The notes: a model not told the origin generated them from the sequence alone. Positions 26,464-39,727 are shown, counted from the stretch's first letter. The stretch is 64,000 nt of DNA from Glycomyces salinus (GCF_016428645.1 NZ_JAELXW010000022.1:45665-109664); one strand, 5' to 3'. Translations and numbers: made by a program.

Positions 26464-27636
26464 ATGTCCCCCGAGCGGACGCGCCACGTCGCGCTGCTGA
26501 TCGAAACCTCGAACGCGTACGCGCGCGCCCTGCTGACGGGCGTGCACCGGTACGCCGAGGACCGGGGCGGCTGGTCGATGTACCTGGGCGAGCACAGCCG
26601 CCAGGAGACCGACTTCTCGTGGCTCGAAGGCTGGCGCGGCGACGGCGTCCTGGCGCGCATCGAGACCGAAGCGACCGCGCGGGTCGTCCAGCGGCTCGGC
26701 CTGCCGACGGTCGACCTCAGCGCGGCCCGGATCCTGCCCGACCTGCCTGGAGTCGAGACCGGCGACGACACGATCGCCCGGTGGGCGGTCGAGCACTTCG
26801 AGGAGCGGGGACTGCGGCACTTCGCCTTCTGCGGCGACCACCGCTTCGCGTGGGCCCTCAATCGGGGCACGTGGTTCGCCGAGCACGTCCGGCGGCGCGG
26901 CCTGGCGGCCCACGAGTTCCAGATGGTTCCGTCCGGCCGGCGCGCCGTCGACCGCGCCCGACTCGCCGGCTGGCTCGCCGGGCTGCCGCGACCGGTCGGA
27001 GTGCTGGCTTGCTACGACATCGCCGGGCAGGAAGTCCTGGAGGCCTGCACGATCGCCGGCCTGGCCGTGCCGGACGAGGTCGCCGTACTCGGCGTGGACA
27101 ACGACGAGCTCATCGCCAACCTGACCTCTCCCCCGCTGTCCAGTATCGAGCCGGACTCCGTCCGGATGGGGCACCTGGCCGCTCGGCTCCTGGACCAGAT
27201 GATGGACGGCGAGTCCATCGAATCGGGACTGCGGCTGGTCGACCCCGTCCGGATCGTGACGCGGCAGTCCTCGGACGTCCTCGCCGTCGACGACCCGCTG
27301 GTCGGAAGCGCGCTCCGGTTCATCCGGGACCGCGCCGACCAGAACCTCAAGGTGGAGGCCGTCCTGCGCGAGGTCGGACTCTCCCGGCGCGCGTTGGACG
27401 ACCGCTTCGGCAAGCTGCTCGGCCGCTCCGTGCACGCTGAGATCCTGCGCGTCCGCATGGCGCGCGTCGCCGAACTGCTGTCGACGACCGACTGGACGCT
27501 GCAGCGCATCGCAGAGCGGCTCTCGTTTCCGCACTCGGAGTACATGAGCGTGGCGTTCAAGAAGTACACCGGCACCACGCCGGGGGCCTACCGGCGCACC
27601 GTCAACGGCCGCGGCGAACCGCATCCCGGAACCTGA
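26464..27636 (+). CDS. XylR-like regulator: sugar-binding domain plus AraC-type DNA-binding domain
   Basis: A 390-residue transcription factor. Residues 1 to about 275 form a LacI/periplasmic-binding-like effector domain (RHVALLIETSNAYARALLTG; VLACYDIAGQEVLEAC; VAVLGVDNDELIAN) and residues about 285-385 an AraC-type double helix-turn-helix (VEAVLREVGLSRRALDDRF; LQRIAERLSFPHSEYMSVAF; TGTTPGAYRR). Same layout as E. coli XylR. It lies between two operons sharing the operator TGCGTGATCACGCA and is the natural candidate to control both and itself. The ATG has no strong ribosome site, so it may be leaderless. Confidence 0.88.
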   Translation: MSPERTRHVALLIETSNAYARALLTGVHRYAEDRGGWSMYLGEHSRQETDFSWLEGWRGDGVLARIETEATARVVQRLGLPTVDLSAARILPDLPGVETGDDTIARWAVEHFEERGLRHFAFCGDHRFAWALNRGTWFAEHVRRRGLAAHEFQMVPSGRRAVDRARLAGWLAGLPRPVGVLACYDIAGQEVLEACTIAGLAVPDEVAVLGVDNDELIANLTSPPLSSIEPDSVRMGHLAARLLDQMMDGESIESGLRLVDPVRIVTRQSSDVLAVDDPLVGSALRFIRDRADQNLKVEAVLREVGLSRRALDDRFGKLLGRSVHAEILRVRMARVAELLSTTDWTLQRIAERLSFPHSEYMSVAFKKYTGTTPGAYRRTVNGRGEPHPGT

Positions 27637-27723
27637 CCGGAGGCCGGTGGCCGACCGGCCCGGGAGATCGTCCACTGAGGTCTCCATCGGCGAATCCGCG
27701 TGGCACCACAACCCGGCAGCCAG

Positions 27724-27810
27724 GTGAAATTTCTCATCATCAATGCGTGATCACGCATGGAGAACTCCCTGTGCCCGTCCATAGCCTGGTTGCAACACAA
27801 GGAGGTCGAC
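27724..27810 (+). promoter_or_regulatory. Promoter-operator module B of the second trio operon
   Basis: It contains ATGCGTGATCACGCAT (27743-27758, perfect 16-bp palindrome) immediately before a TGGAGA/TAGCCT promoter pair (27758-27763 and 27782-27787, 18-bp spacer), then AAGGAGGTCGAC leading to the TTG start at 27812. The palindrome adjoins the -35 element, the usual place for an AraC-type activator, though repression is possible too. Its near-copy is module A. Confidence 0.75.
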
Positions 27811-27811
27811 A

Positions 27812-28924
27812 TTGTCTGAAAAAGTACGGGTCGCGATCGCCGGGCTCGGATTCGGAGCCGAGTTCATTCCGATCTACCAGGCGCACCCCGATGCCGAACT
27901 GGTCGCCGTGTGCCAGCGGTCGAAGGACGACCTGGACCGCGTGGCGGACTCCTTCGAGGTCCCGCGCCGGTACACCGCCTTCGACGAGATGCTGCGCGAC
28001 CCCGATATCGACGCGGTCCACATCAACACCCCGATCGCCGCGCACGCCGAGCACACCATCGCCGCCCTGGAGGCCGGCAAGCACGTGGCGTGCACGGTGC
28101 CCATGGCGACGACCCTCGACGAGTGCCGGGCCATCGTCGCCGCCGTCCGCGAGTCGGGCAAGCGCTACATGATGATGGAGACCGTCGTCTACTCACGAGA
28201 GTTCCTCCACGTCCAGGACCTCGTCGCGGACGGCACGATCGGCAGGCTCCAGTTCATGCGGGGCTCGCACCACCAGGAGATGGCCGGCTGGCCAGGCTAC
28301 TGGGAGGGCCTGCCGCCCATGTACTACGCCACGCACGCGGTGAGCCCGGTGCTCGCTCTGGCGAACACGCTGGCCGAGAGCGTCGTCTGCCTCGGATCCG
28401 GCCGCATCGCGCCGAACCTCGAAGCGCACTACGGATCGCCGTTCGCCGTGGAGAGCGCGCTGCTGACCCTGCGCGACACCGAAGTCGGAGCAGAGATAGC
28501 GCGCTCGCTGTTCGAGACGGCCCGCGAGTACGTCGAGAGCTTCACGGTGTTCGGCGACCGGGCCACCTTCGAGTGGGAGCAGACGCAGGGGTCGGGGCAT
28601 GTCCTGCACGTCGGCGAGGCGCCGGCGCGCATCGACGTCCCCGACTTCGCCCACCGGCTGCCGAAGGAGATCGCGCGGTTCACCACTCGCGGCGTCTACG
28701 ACGAGGAGAACGAGCACCTCTCGTTCGTCCAGGGGGCCGGTCACGGCGGCTCGCACCCGCACCTGGTGCACGAGTTCGTCCGGAGCATCGCCGAGGACCG
28801 CGCTCCCGCGGTCGACGAGGCGACCGCCGCGAACTGGACGTCGGTCGGGATCTGCGCCCACGAGTCCGCCATGCGCGGCGGGGCTCGGGTCGCCGTCCCG
28901 GATTACGCGGAGGTGCGGCGATGA
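27812..28924 (+). CDS. Gfo/Idh/MocA-family oxidoreductase lacking the usual EKP lysine
   Basis: Sugar oxidoreductase fold, 370 residues. Rossmann motif VAIAGLGFGAEFI at the N-terminus. At the position of the family's EKP motif it reads CTVPMATT, so the catalytic Lys is a Val; activity may depend on another residue or differ from simple dehydrogenation. The start is TTG at 27812, supported by a strong AAGGAGGTCGAC five bases upstream. It is the first gene of a plus-strand operon and overlaps the next gene by four bases. Probably acts with the neighbouring epimerase on an imported sugar. Confidence 0.85.
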   Translation: MSEKVRVAIAGLGFGAEFIPIYQAHPDAELVAVCQRSKDDLDRVADSFEVPRRYTAFDEMLRDPDIDAVHINTPIAAHAEHTIAALEAGKHVACTVPMATTLDECRAIVAAVRESGKRYMMMETVVYSREFLHVQDLVADGTIGRLQFMRGSHHQEMAGWPGYWEGLPPMYYATHAVSPVLALANTLAESVVCLGSGRIAPNLEAHYGSPFAVESALLTLRDTEVGAEIARSLFETAREYVESFTVFGDRATFEWEQTQGSGHVLHVGEAPARIDVPDFAHRLPKEIARFTTRGVYDEENEHLSFVQGAGHGGSHPHLVHEFVRSIAEDRAPAVDEATAANWTSVGICAHESAMRGGARVAVPDYAEVRR

Positions 28925-29799
28925 AGCAGCGGAGGACGTACGGCGTCAACACCTGGATCTGGTGCTCGCCGCTCACCGACGAGCTCCTGGCCGAGCTCGC
29001 GCCGCGCATCGCCGAATGGGGGTTCGACGCGATCGAGCTGCCCGTGGAGGACATCGACGACTGGGATCCGAAGCGCACGGCGAGACTGCTCGACTCGCTC
29101 GGCCTGACTCCCACCCTCGTGCTGGCCATGGGCGAGGGCCGCGATCTGGTGGCGGCCGACAGCACCACGATCGACTCGACCCGCGATTACATGCGACGCG
29201 TGATCGACCTGGCGCACGCCGTCTCTGCACGGGTGGTCGCCGGCCCCGCCTACGCGTCGGTGGGCCGCACTTGGCGGATGTCGCCGACGGAGCGGCGCGG
29301 CTGCTACCTGCAGCTTCGGGACGGGCTGGCTCCGGTGGTGGAGCACGCGCGCCAGGCCGGGGCCGTCCTCGCCGTCGAGCCCCTCAACCGGTTCGAGACC
29401 AGCGTGCTCAACACCGTGGACCAAGCGCTCGAGGCCCTCGAAAGCCTGCCGCCCGAGGCTTGCGGGCTGGCTCTGGACACCTTCCACATGAACATCGAGG
29501 AGCGGGACCTGCCCGCGGCCGTCCGCCGAGCGGGTTCGAGGGTCGCGCACGTACAGGTCTGCGCCAACGACCGGGGCGCCCCCGGCGCCGACCACCTCGA
29601 CTGGCGCGGCTTTCTGGCCGCGCTGGACGAGATCGGCTACGGCGGTCCGCTGAACATCGAGTCGTTCAGCGGAGACAACAAGACGATCGCCACCGCGGCG
29701 TCGATCTGGCGGCCCCTCGCAGCGGACCAAGACGCGATCGCCGTAGACGGTCTCGCGTTCCTGTCCGGGCTGGACGGAGAGGGGGCGCCGATGCGCTGA
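28921..29799 (+). CDS. Ketose 3-epimerase-like TIM-barrel sugar isomerase
   Basis: A 292-residue xylose-isomerase-like barrel. The metal/catalytic pattern of D-tagatose/D-psicose 3-epimerases is visible: AVEPLNRFETS (Glu), LALDTFHMNIEE (Asp, His), HVQVCANDRGAPGADHLDW (His, Arg) and NIESFS (Glu). It likely epimerises or otherwise rearranges a keto sugar, perhaps the product of the upstream oxidoreductase, with which it overlaps by ATGA. Another catalytic outcome, such as elimination from a 3-keto-glycoside, is possible for this fold. Confidence 0.85.
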   Translation: MKQRRTYGVNTWIWCSPLTDELLAELAPRIAEWGFDAIELPVEDIDDWDPKRTARLLDSLGLTPTLVLAMGEGRDLVAADSTTIDSTRDYMRRVIDLAHAVSARVVAGPAYASVGRTWRMSPTERRGCYLQLRDGLAPVVEHARQAGAVLAVEPLNRFETSVLNTVDQALEALESLPPEACGLALDTFHMNIEERDLPAAVRRAGSRVAHVQVCANDRGAPGADHLDWRGFLAALDEIGYGGPLNIESFSGDNKTIATAASIWRPLAADQDAIAVDGLAFLSGLDGEGAPMR

Positions 29800-34374
<4,575 letters not shown>

Positions 34375-34407
34375 TCCGGTCGTCATCAGGCGACCGACAT
34401 CGATGAA

Positions 34408-34440
34408 TGCGGGGCACCGCCGTCTCGGCGGTGCCCCGCA
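34408..34440. terminator. Bidirectional terminator
   Basis: A perfect 14-bp stem TGCGGGGCACCGCC/GGCGGTGCCCCGCA with a 5-nt loop lies between the convergent ends of the ThuA-protein gene (34374) and the GDSL-esterase gene (34490). Confidence 0.85.
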
Positions 34441-34489
34441 CTGCTGCGCCGCTCAGAACTGGAATCGAGCGCGGCACCTCTCAGCGGCT

Positions 34490-35641
34490 TCACGCGGTGG
34501 CGAACGGGCCTCCGGTCTCGAAGGCGAGCTGGGCGAAGCGCGTGCCGATCAGTTCGTGCGCGTCGGTGTCCGGGTGCAGCGCGTCAGGAAGCGGAATCTC
34601 ATGGGAGTCGGCCTCGCTGTAGAGGGCCGTGCCGTCGAGATAGTGGAGGTTCGGATCCTCCCGGCGTTCGACGATCCCGGCGAGGGCGTCGCGGATCACC
34701 GTGAGGGTGAGGCGCCCCAGTTCCGTGTCGCCGGGCTGCCCGGCGGCGGCGAATCGCACCTGCCCGGCGGCGAAGCCCTGGGGATCGAACATGCCGGGCC
34801 CCGGCGTGTGCTCGTGGATGCCGCAGTGGATCGGCGAGACGAGGACCAGCGGCGTCTCGGGATGCCCGTCGCGGATCGTGTCGAGAAATCCATGCACCGC
34901 AGGGACGAACGTCCGCAGCCGCATCGCGTCCGAGTTGACCACGTTGATCCCGAGCTTGACGCTGATCAGGTCGGCGGCGGTGTCGCGCATGACGCGCGCT
35001 GCGAACGGGTCGACGAGGGCGCTGCCTCCGAATCCGAGGTTGCGCAGGTCGACGCCGGCCATCCGGGCGGCCACGGCCGGCCAGGTTCGCGCCGGCGTCG
35101 CGGCATTGGAGCCCTGGCTGATCGAGCTGCCATGGTGAAGCCAACGGCGTCCGTTCCGGGGCGCGGGCGCGACCCGGGCGTCGGTGCGGAGCTCGACGAG
35201 CTCGACCGCCTCGTTGTGCGGCAGCCACAGTTCGACGAGCTTCTCCCCGGCGCCTAGCCCGGTGAAGCGCGTGGCATGCGGCTCGCCCGGCACGAATGCC
35301 GTCTCGCCGGTCCCCAGATCCGTCTCGTACGCATCGCCGCCGGTGAGCGGATCGCTCGCGAGGAGTCGGTGATCGACGACCAGGTCGACGCCGCCCCGGG
35401 GGCGGTCGAGCCCGCGATAGGCGAGGCGGGCGGGTCGGGTGACGAGCTCGACGTCCTGCGCTTCGGTGACCACAGCCACCCGCACCCCGGAGGGCTGCGC
35501 CTCCATCGCCGGCAACCGCTCATCGGGGCACTGGGCGGCGACCCAGGCGGGCAGCCGATGCGGCCGCAGCCCGCGAGCGGTCGGCTCGAGGTACTCGCAA
35601 CCGTGCACCAGCTCGGGTGTGAGTGGCGTGCGAACGGCCAT
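34490..35641 (-). CDS. SGNH/GDSL-type hydrolase, probable carbohydrate or lipid esterase
   Basis: A 383-residue cytoplasmic esterase-like protein. The SGNH blocks are visible: HHGSSISQGSNA (catalytic Ser in GSSIS), LGFGGSA, KLGINVVN (Gly/Asn block) and PDALHPDTDAHE (Asp/His block). An N-terminal beta-sandwich of about 170 residues precedes them, as in carbohydrate-esterase-like members. I use the ATG at 35639-35641, preceded by AAGGAGATCCC. It follows the TetR regulator by ten bases and is likely co-transcribed with and controlled by it. The substrate is unknown. Confidence 0.82.
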   Translation of the reverse strand: MAVRTPLTPELVHGCEYLEPTARGLRPHRLPAWVAAQCPDERLPAMEAQPSGVRVAVVTEAQDVELVTRPARLAYRGLDRPRGGVDLVVDHRLLASDPLTGGDAYETDLGTGETAFVPGEPHATRFTGLGAGEKLVELWLPHNEAVELVELRTDARVAPAPRNGRRWLHHGSSISQGSNAATPARTWPAVAARMAGVDLRNLGFGGSALVDPFAARVMRDTAADLISVKLGINVVNSDAMRLRTFVPAVHGFLDTIRDGHPETPLVLVSPIHCGIHEHTPGPGMFDPQGFAAGQVRFAAAGQPGDTELGRLTLTVIRDALAGIVERREDPNLHYLDGTALYSEADSHEIPLPDALHPDTDAHELIGTRFAQLAFETGGPFATA

Positions 35642-35651
35642 GGGATCTCCT

Positions 35652-36242
35652 TCATCTCTCCGTGTTCTCATCCGCCGCGGCCGGCCAGGAGCGCAGCAGC
35701 GAGTCGAGCGCTTCCAGCGCCCGCGCCCAGGAGCGGTCCGGTTCCGGACCGCTGTGGTCGAAGCTCCCCACCGACTCGAGATTGATGAATCCGTTGATCA
35801 CGCTGCCGACCAGTCGGATCGCGTGGACGTGCTCCTCCTCGGGCAGTGCGTAGCCGCGCAGGACGGCGCGGTTCAGCGCCACGACGGTGCGCGCCGCATC
35901 CGAACCGGCCACGGACGCTCCGACTCGGCGCTGGAGCGACTGCCATCGGCCCGGCGACGCTGCGGCGAAGGATCGATGCGCGTCCGCGAGTCCGCGCAAC
36001 GCGGCCGCGCCGGACAGTCCCGCTGTCGCGAGCGATATCCGCTCGCCGAGATCGCGCAGCGCCGACTCCGAGATCCCGTCGCGCAGTGCCGCGAGGTCCC
36101 TGACATGCGAGTAGAGGCTCGGCGCCCGAACGTCGAGTGCGCGCGCTACAGCCGATAGCGAGACGGCATCGAACCCGACGTCGTCAGCGAGCGCGACGGC
36201 GGCCTGGACGACGTCAGCGGCAGTGAGGTTGGATCGAGGCAC
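35652..36242 (-). CDS. TetR-family regulator with WHG-type C-terminal domain
   Basis: A 196-residue repressor. The helix-turn-helix lies at about residues 26-48 (LSAVARALDVRAPSLYSHV) and the C-terminal part (ALRGLADAHRSFAAASPGRW) resembles the WHG ligand domain. Start is GTG at 36240-36242. Upstream is an AT-rich patch with repeated TATAG/CTATA elements (36252-36276), likely both promoter and operator. It should control itself and the esterase gene downstream. Confidence 0.85.
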   Translation of the reverse strand: MPRSNLTAADVVQAAVALADDVGFDAVSLSAVARALDVRAPSLYSHVRDLAALRDGISESALRDLGERISLATAGLSGAAALRGLADAHRSFAAASPGRWQSLQRRVGASVAGSDAARTVVALNRAVLRGYALPEEEHVHAIRLVGSVINGFINLESVGSFDHSGPEPDRSWARALEALDSLLRSWPAAADENTER

Positions 36243-36453
36243 ACTCCGATTCTATAGCCTGTAGCTAAAACCCTATACCCCGTAGGAATCAATTGAGACG
36301 TTCGGCTCACATCGCGGACGGCACGGCCCTGGGCGACCAGGCGTTCGCCGACGCCGAAGCGGTCTTCACTCTGGATCTCTCGCCGTCGTCGGAATTCCCG
36401 GCAGCGCCGGGTGATCATGGTCCATCCGAGTAACGAGCAAGCAGGGGGAACAG

Positions 36454-36489
36454 AAAAACCCGGTCCCCTCATTCGAGGAAACCGGGTTT
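36454..36489 (-). terminator. Rho-independent terminator of the initiator tRNA
   Basis: On the minus strand the stem AAACCCGGT/ACCGGGTTT with an inner CCTC/GAGG helix is followed by a T run (GGGTTTTTC). It lies 15 bases after the tRNA 3' end. Confidence 0.85.
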
Positions 36490-36503
36490 CACCTGGTATT
36501 TCT

Positions 36504-36580
36504 TGGTAGCGGGAGCAGGATTTGAACCTACGACCTCCAGGTTATGAGCCTGGCGAGCTACCGAGCTGCTCTATCCCGCG
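36504..36580 (-). tRNA. Initiator tRNA-fMet (CAT), CCA encoded
   Basis: The cloverleaf is complete in 77 nt: acceptor CGCGGGA/TCCCGCT, D-stem GAGC/GCTC, anticodon loop CTCATAA, T-arm GTAGG-TTCAAAT-CCTGC, and an encoded CCA. Initiator hallmarks are the unpaired first acceptor position (C1 opposite T72) and the A11:T24 pair. The anticodon stem is CCAGG/CCTGG, so the usual three consecutive G:C pairs before the loop read A:T, G:C, G:C. It stands alone upstream of a terminator. Confidence 0.95.
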
Positions 36581-36682
36581 TCGGTAATAACAAGCGTACA
36601 TGATCCCGGAAACGGACTGCAAGCGAGGGTTCGGTGAGGGCGGTCACCACGCAGGAGTGCGCATACCGTACGCACAGCGGTC

Positions 36683-36715
36683 GGATACCGGCGGCGGTGT
36701 TCGACGCCGGTATCC
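36683..36715 (-). terminator. Terminator downstream of era
   Basis: A perfect 11-bp stem GGATACCGGCG/CGCCGGTATCC with an 11-nt loop lies 19 bases after the era stop and ends the phoH-to-era operon. Confidence 0.75.
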
Positions 36716-36733
36716 GGTGGTGCGGAAGGATCC

Positions 36734-37630
36734 TCAGAAGCCGAGCCGTTCGAGCATCTTCGGGTCCCGCTGCCAGTCCTTGGCGACCCTGACGTGCAGG
36801 TCGAGGTAGACGCGGCTGTCGAGGAGCTGGGCGATGCCCTTGCGGGCCTTGGTGCCCACCCGCTTGAGGCGCTCGCCGCCCTTGCCGATGACGATGCCCT
36901 TCTGGCTCTGGCGCTCGACGTAGATCTCGGCCCAGATCTTCTTGCGCGGCCCGCCCTCGCTCATCTCGTCCTCGATGTCCTCGATGACCACGGCCAGGGA
37001 GTGCGGCAGCTCGTCGCGCACGCCCTCCAGGGCGGCCTCGCGGATGAGCTCGGCCACCATGACCCGCTCGGGCTCCTCGGTGATCATCCCGTCCGGGTAC
37101 AGCCGCGGAGACTCCGGCAGATGGCCCGAGAGGACGTCGACGAGCGTCTCCAGGTTCTCGCCGGTCTTGGCCGAGACGGGCACGATGTCGGCGAAGTCGG
37201 CCAGATTCGAGACGTTCGTCAAGTGCCGCAGCAGGGCGTCCTTGCCGACCAGGTCGATCTTGGTCACCACGGCCACGACCTTCGCGCGCAGTTCCTTGAT
37301 CTCCTGGGCGATGAACCGGTCTCCGGGGCCGGGCTTCTCGTTGGCCGGCAGGCACAGGCCGATCACGTCGACCTCCGACCAGGTCGAGCGCACCAGGTCG
37401 TTGAGGCGCTCGCCCAGCAGCGTGCGCGGCCGGTGCAGCCCGGGCGTGTCCACCAGGATCAGCTGCGACTCGGGGCGGTGCAGGATGGCGCGGACGACGT
37501 GCCGGGTCGTCTGCGGGCGCTTGGAGGTGATCGCGATCTTCTGGCCCATGATCGCGTTCGTCAACGTCGACTTGCCCGCGTTCGGACGGCCCACGAAGCA
37601 GGCGAAACCGGCCCTGAAGTCCTCAGGCAA
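36734..37630 (-). CDS. era: GTPase Era
   Basis: Ribosome-assembly GTPase that binds the 3' end of 16S rRNA. G motifs are intact in 298 residues: GRPNAGKST (G1), DTPG (G3), TKID (G4), SAK (G5); the C-terminal KH RNA-binding domain carries GIVIGKGGERLKRVG. The start is TTG at 37628-37630: an in-frame stop lies just upstream and no later Met fits the conserved N-terminus. It overlaps the end of the cytidine-deaminase-like gene by eight bases, so it is translationally coupled. Confidence 0.97.
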   Translation of the reverse strand: MPEDFRAGFACFVGRPNAGKSTLTNAIMGQKIAITSKRPQTTRHVVRAILHRPESQLILVDTPGLHRPRTLLGERLNDLVRSTWSEVDVIGLCLPANEKPGPGDRFIAQEIKELRAKVVAVVTKIDLVGKDALLRHLTNVSNLADFADIVPVSAKTGENLETLVDVLSGHLPESPRLYPDGMITEEPERVMVAELIREAALEGVRDELPHSLAVVIEDIEDEMSEGGPRKKIWAEIYVERQSQKGIVIGKGGERLKRVGTKARKGIAQLLDSRVYLDLHVRVAKDWQRDPKMLERLGF

Positions 37631-37961
37631 CGCGGGTCACCGCCTTGCGAACGACCGCGTACACGACCACGTCGCCGGCGATCTCGCGCGCGGCCTTGAC
37701 GCCGTCCTCGTCGCCTTCGGCGTTGAAGATCACCGCCGCCTCGAGCGTCTCGGCCCCCGCCGCGAACGCCTGGGCCACCGCCGCCTGGAGCGCGGTGAGC
37801 CGCAGCGACGGCAGGTCGACCCCGGCCGAGGCGTAGGTGCGGCCGATGCCGTCGCGGACGGCGGCGCCGGAGGTCTGCCGAACGCGGCCGGCGGCCCCGC
37901 GCGCCAGCGTCACGAGCTTGGCGTCCTCGGGGTCGAGGTCGTCCACGGTGGTCTCAGACAT
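37623..37961 (-). CDS. Cytidine-deaminase-like small protein without the zinc site
   Basis: A 112-residue protein commonly found next to era in actinobacteria and annotated as cytidine deaminase. The core (GAAVRDGIGRTYASAGVDL, LTALQAAVAQAFAAGAETLE) aligns with that fold, but the zinc ligands of real deaminases (H/C-A-E and PCxxC) are absent; there is not a single cysteine. Catalysis is therefore unlikely. ATG at 37959-37961; overlaps corC upstream by eight bases and era downstream by eight, so it is made together with both. Confidence 0.8.
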   Translation of the reverse strand: MSETTVDDLDPEDAKLVTLARGAAGRVRQTSGAAVRDGIGRTYASAGVDLPSLRLTALQAAVAQAFAAGAETLEAAVIFNAEGDEDGVKAAREIAGDVVVYAVVRKAVTRVA

Positions 37962-39264
37962 TGATCCTGTGCCTCTCGTCGTTCTGGGATCGGGCTTCGG
38001 GCGCGGGCACGTCGTCGGCCTCGGGCAGCCGCGCGACCCGGACGGTCTCGATGCGGTTGCGCCGGCCAACGGTACCCTCGGCGGTCAGCTCCAGCCCGGC
38101 CAGGACCGCCCGGTCCCCGGCGAGGGGAACCTTGCCCAGCTCGTGGGCCAGCAGCCCGGCCACGGTGTCGACGTCGACCTCGGGCAGCTCGACCTCGAAC
38201 AGCTCGGCCAGGTCGTCGATGCCCAGGCGGGCGGTGACGCGCGCGGTGCGGTCGTCGAGCCAGGCGACCGGCGGCAGCTCGTTGTCGTACTCGTCGGTGA
38301 TCTCGCCGACGATCTCCTCGAGGATGTCCTCGATGGTGATCAGGCCCGCGGTGCCGCCGTACTCGTCGACGACCATGGCGATGTGGATGCGCGCGGTCTG
38401 CATCTCCCGCAGCAGGTCGTCGACCGGCTTGGAGTCGGGGACGAACGAGACCGACCGCATCACCTCGGAGACGGCCGAGTCGAGCCCGTTCAGCCGCGCG
38501 AGATCCTTCAGGTATGCCACGCCGCGCACGTCGTCGAGGTCCTCCCCCACCACCGGGATCCGCGAGAACCCCGACCTCAGCGCCACTTCCTTGGCCTCGG
38601 CGGCGCTCACGTCGGCGGAGACCCACATCATCGCGGTGCGCGGCACCATCACCTCGCGGGCGACGGTCTCGCCGAGGGCGAAGACCGACTCGATCATGTC
38701 GCGCTCGTCGTGGTCGACCGTGCCCGATGCCTCGGCGGCGTCGACCAGTTCCTGGATCTCGATCTGCGAGGTCGCGAACGGGCCCTCGCGGAAGCCTCGC
38801 CCCGGGGTCACGGCGTTGCCGACCAGGATGAGCACCCGCGCCAGCGGCCCGAGCGCGGTGCCCAGGAGCCGGACCGGTCCAGCCGCGGCCAGGGCGATCG
38901 GGTAGGCGTGCTGGCGGCCGACCGTGCGCGGCCCGACCCCCACGACCACGAACGACACCACCGTCATCAGCACGGCGGTGACGCCCACGGCCCACCAGGA
39001 GTCCCAGGTCTCGTAGGCGACCGCGGCCGTCAGCGCGATCGCGGCGGCCTCGCACGCGACGCGCAGCAGGATCAGCAGGTTCAGGTGCTTGGGCAGGTCA
39101 TCGGTGATGCGGACCAGGGCGGGGGCGCCGCGGCGCCGCTGCTCGGCCAGCTCGGCCGAGCGGGCCGGCGAGATCTCGTTCAGGGCCGAGTCCACCATGG
39201 CCGCCAGTCCGGCGACGAAGATGAGGGCTATCGCCGGGGCCAGTAGCGTGTAGAGCGCGCCCAT
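37954..39264 (-). CDS. Hemolysin-like CNNM/CorC membrane protein with CBS domains
   Basis: Probable Mg2+/Co2+ efflux or metal-homeostasis protein, 436 residues: CNNM membrane domain (about 1-165, several hydrophobic helices), a CBS pair (about 185-320, ending in HIAMVVDEYGGTAGLITIED) and a C-terminal CorC_HlyC domain (about 340-415). It sits between ybeY and the deaminase-like gene, its standard actinobacterial place. The membrane domain contains MVDSALNEISPAR, the usual CNNM entry helix. Confidence 0.9.
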   Translation of the reverse strand: MGALYTLLAPAIALIFVAGLAAMVDSALNEISPARSAELAEQRRRGAPALVRITDDLPKHLNLLILLRVACEAAAIALTAAVAYETWDSWWAVGVTAVLMTVVSFVVVGVGPRTVGRQHAYPIALAAAGPVRLLGTALGPLARVLILVGNAVTPGRGFREGPFATSQIEIQELVDAAEASGTVDHDERDMIESVFALGETVAREVMVPRTAMMWVSADVSAAEAKEVALRSGFSRIPVVGEDLDDVRGVAYLKDLARLNGLDSAVSEVMRSVSFVPDSKPVDDLLREMQTARIHIAMVVDEYGGTAGLITIEDILEEIVGEITDEYDNELPPVAWLDDRTARVTARLGIDDLAELFEVELPEVDVDTVAGLLAHELGKVPLAGDRAVLAGLELTAEGTVGRRNRIETVRVARLPEADDVPAPEARSQNDERHRINV

Positions 39265-39270
39265 CCGGAC

Positions 39271-39727
39271 CTAACTCTCTGCGCTCTGCGCGGCCCGGCG
39301 TTTGACCCGCCACGCGTCCAAGAGGCGATTCTGCAGGCCGAACATCTCCTTGGCCTGCTCGGGTTCGGCGTGGTCGTAGCCGAGGATGTGGAGCACCCCG
39401 TGGACGGTGAGCATGTGCAGCTCGTCGGCGGCGGAGTGCCCCGCTTCCTTGGCCTGGTCGGCGGCCACGTCCGGAGACAGGACGATGTCGCCGAGGACCG
39501 GCGTGCCCGGCTCGATCGAGTCGGGCCGGGCGGGCATGGCGTCGTCCATGGGGAAGGACAGGACGTCGGTGGGGCCGGTGCCGCCCATCCAGCGGCGGTT
39601 GAGCTCGGTCATGTGATCGAGGTCGACCACGAGGATCGACAGCTCCGCGAGCGGGTTGACGCCCATCTCGCCGAGTGCGAACCGGGCGGCGTCGACGACA
39701 CCGCCCTCGTCCACCTCGTGGCCGGAC

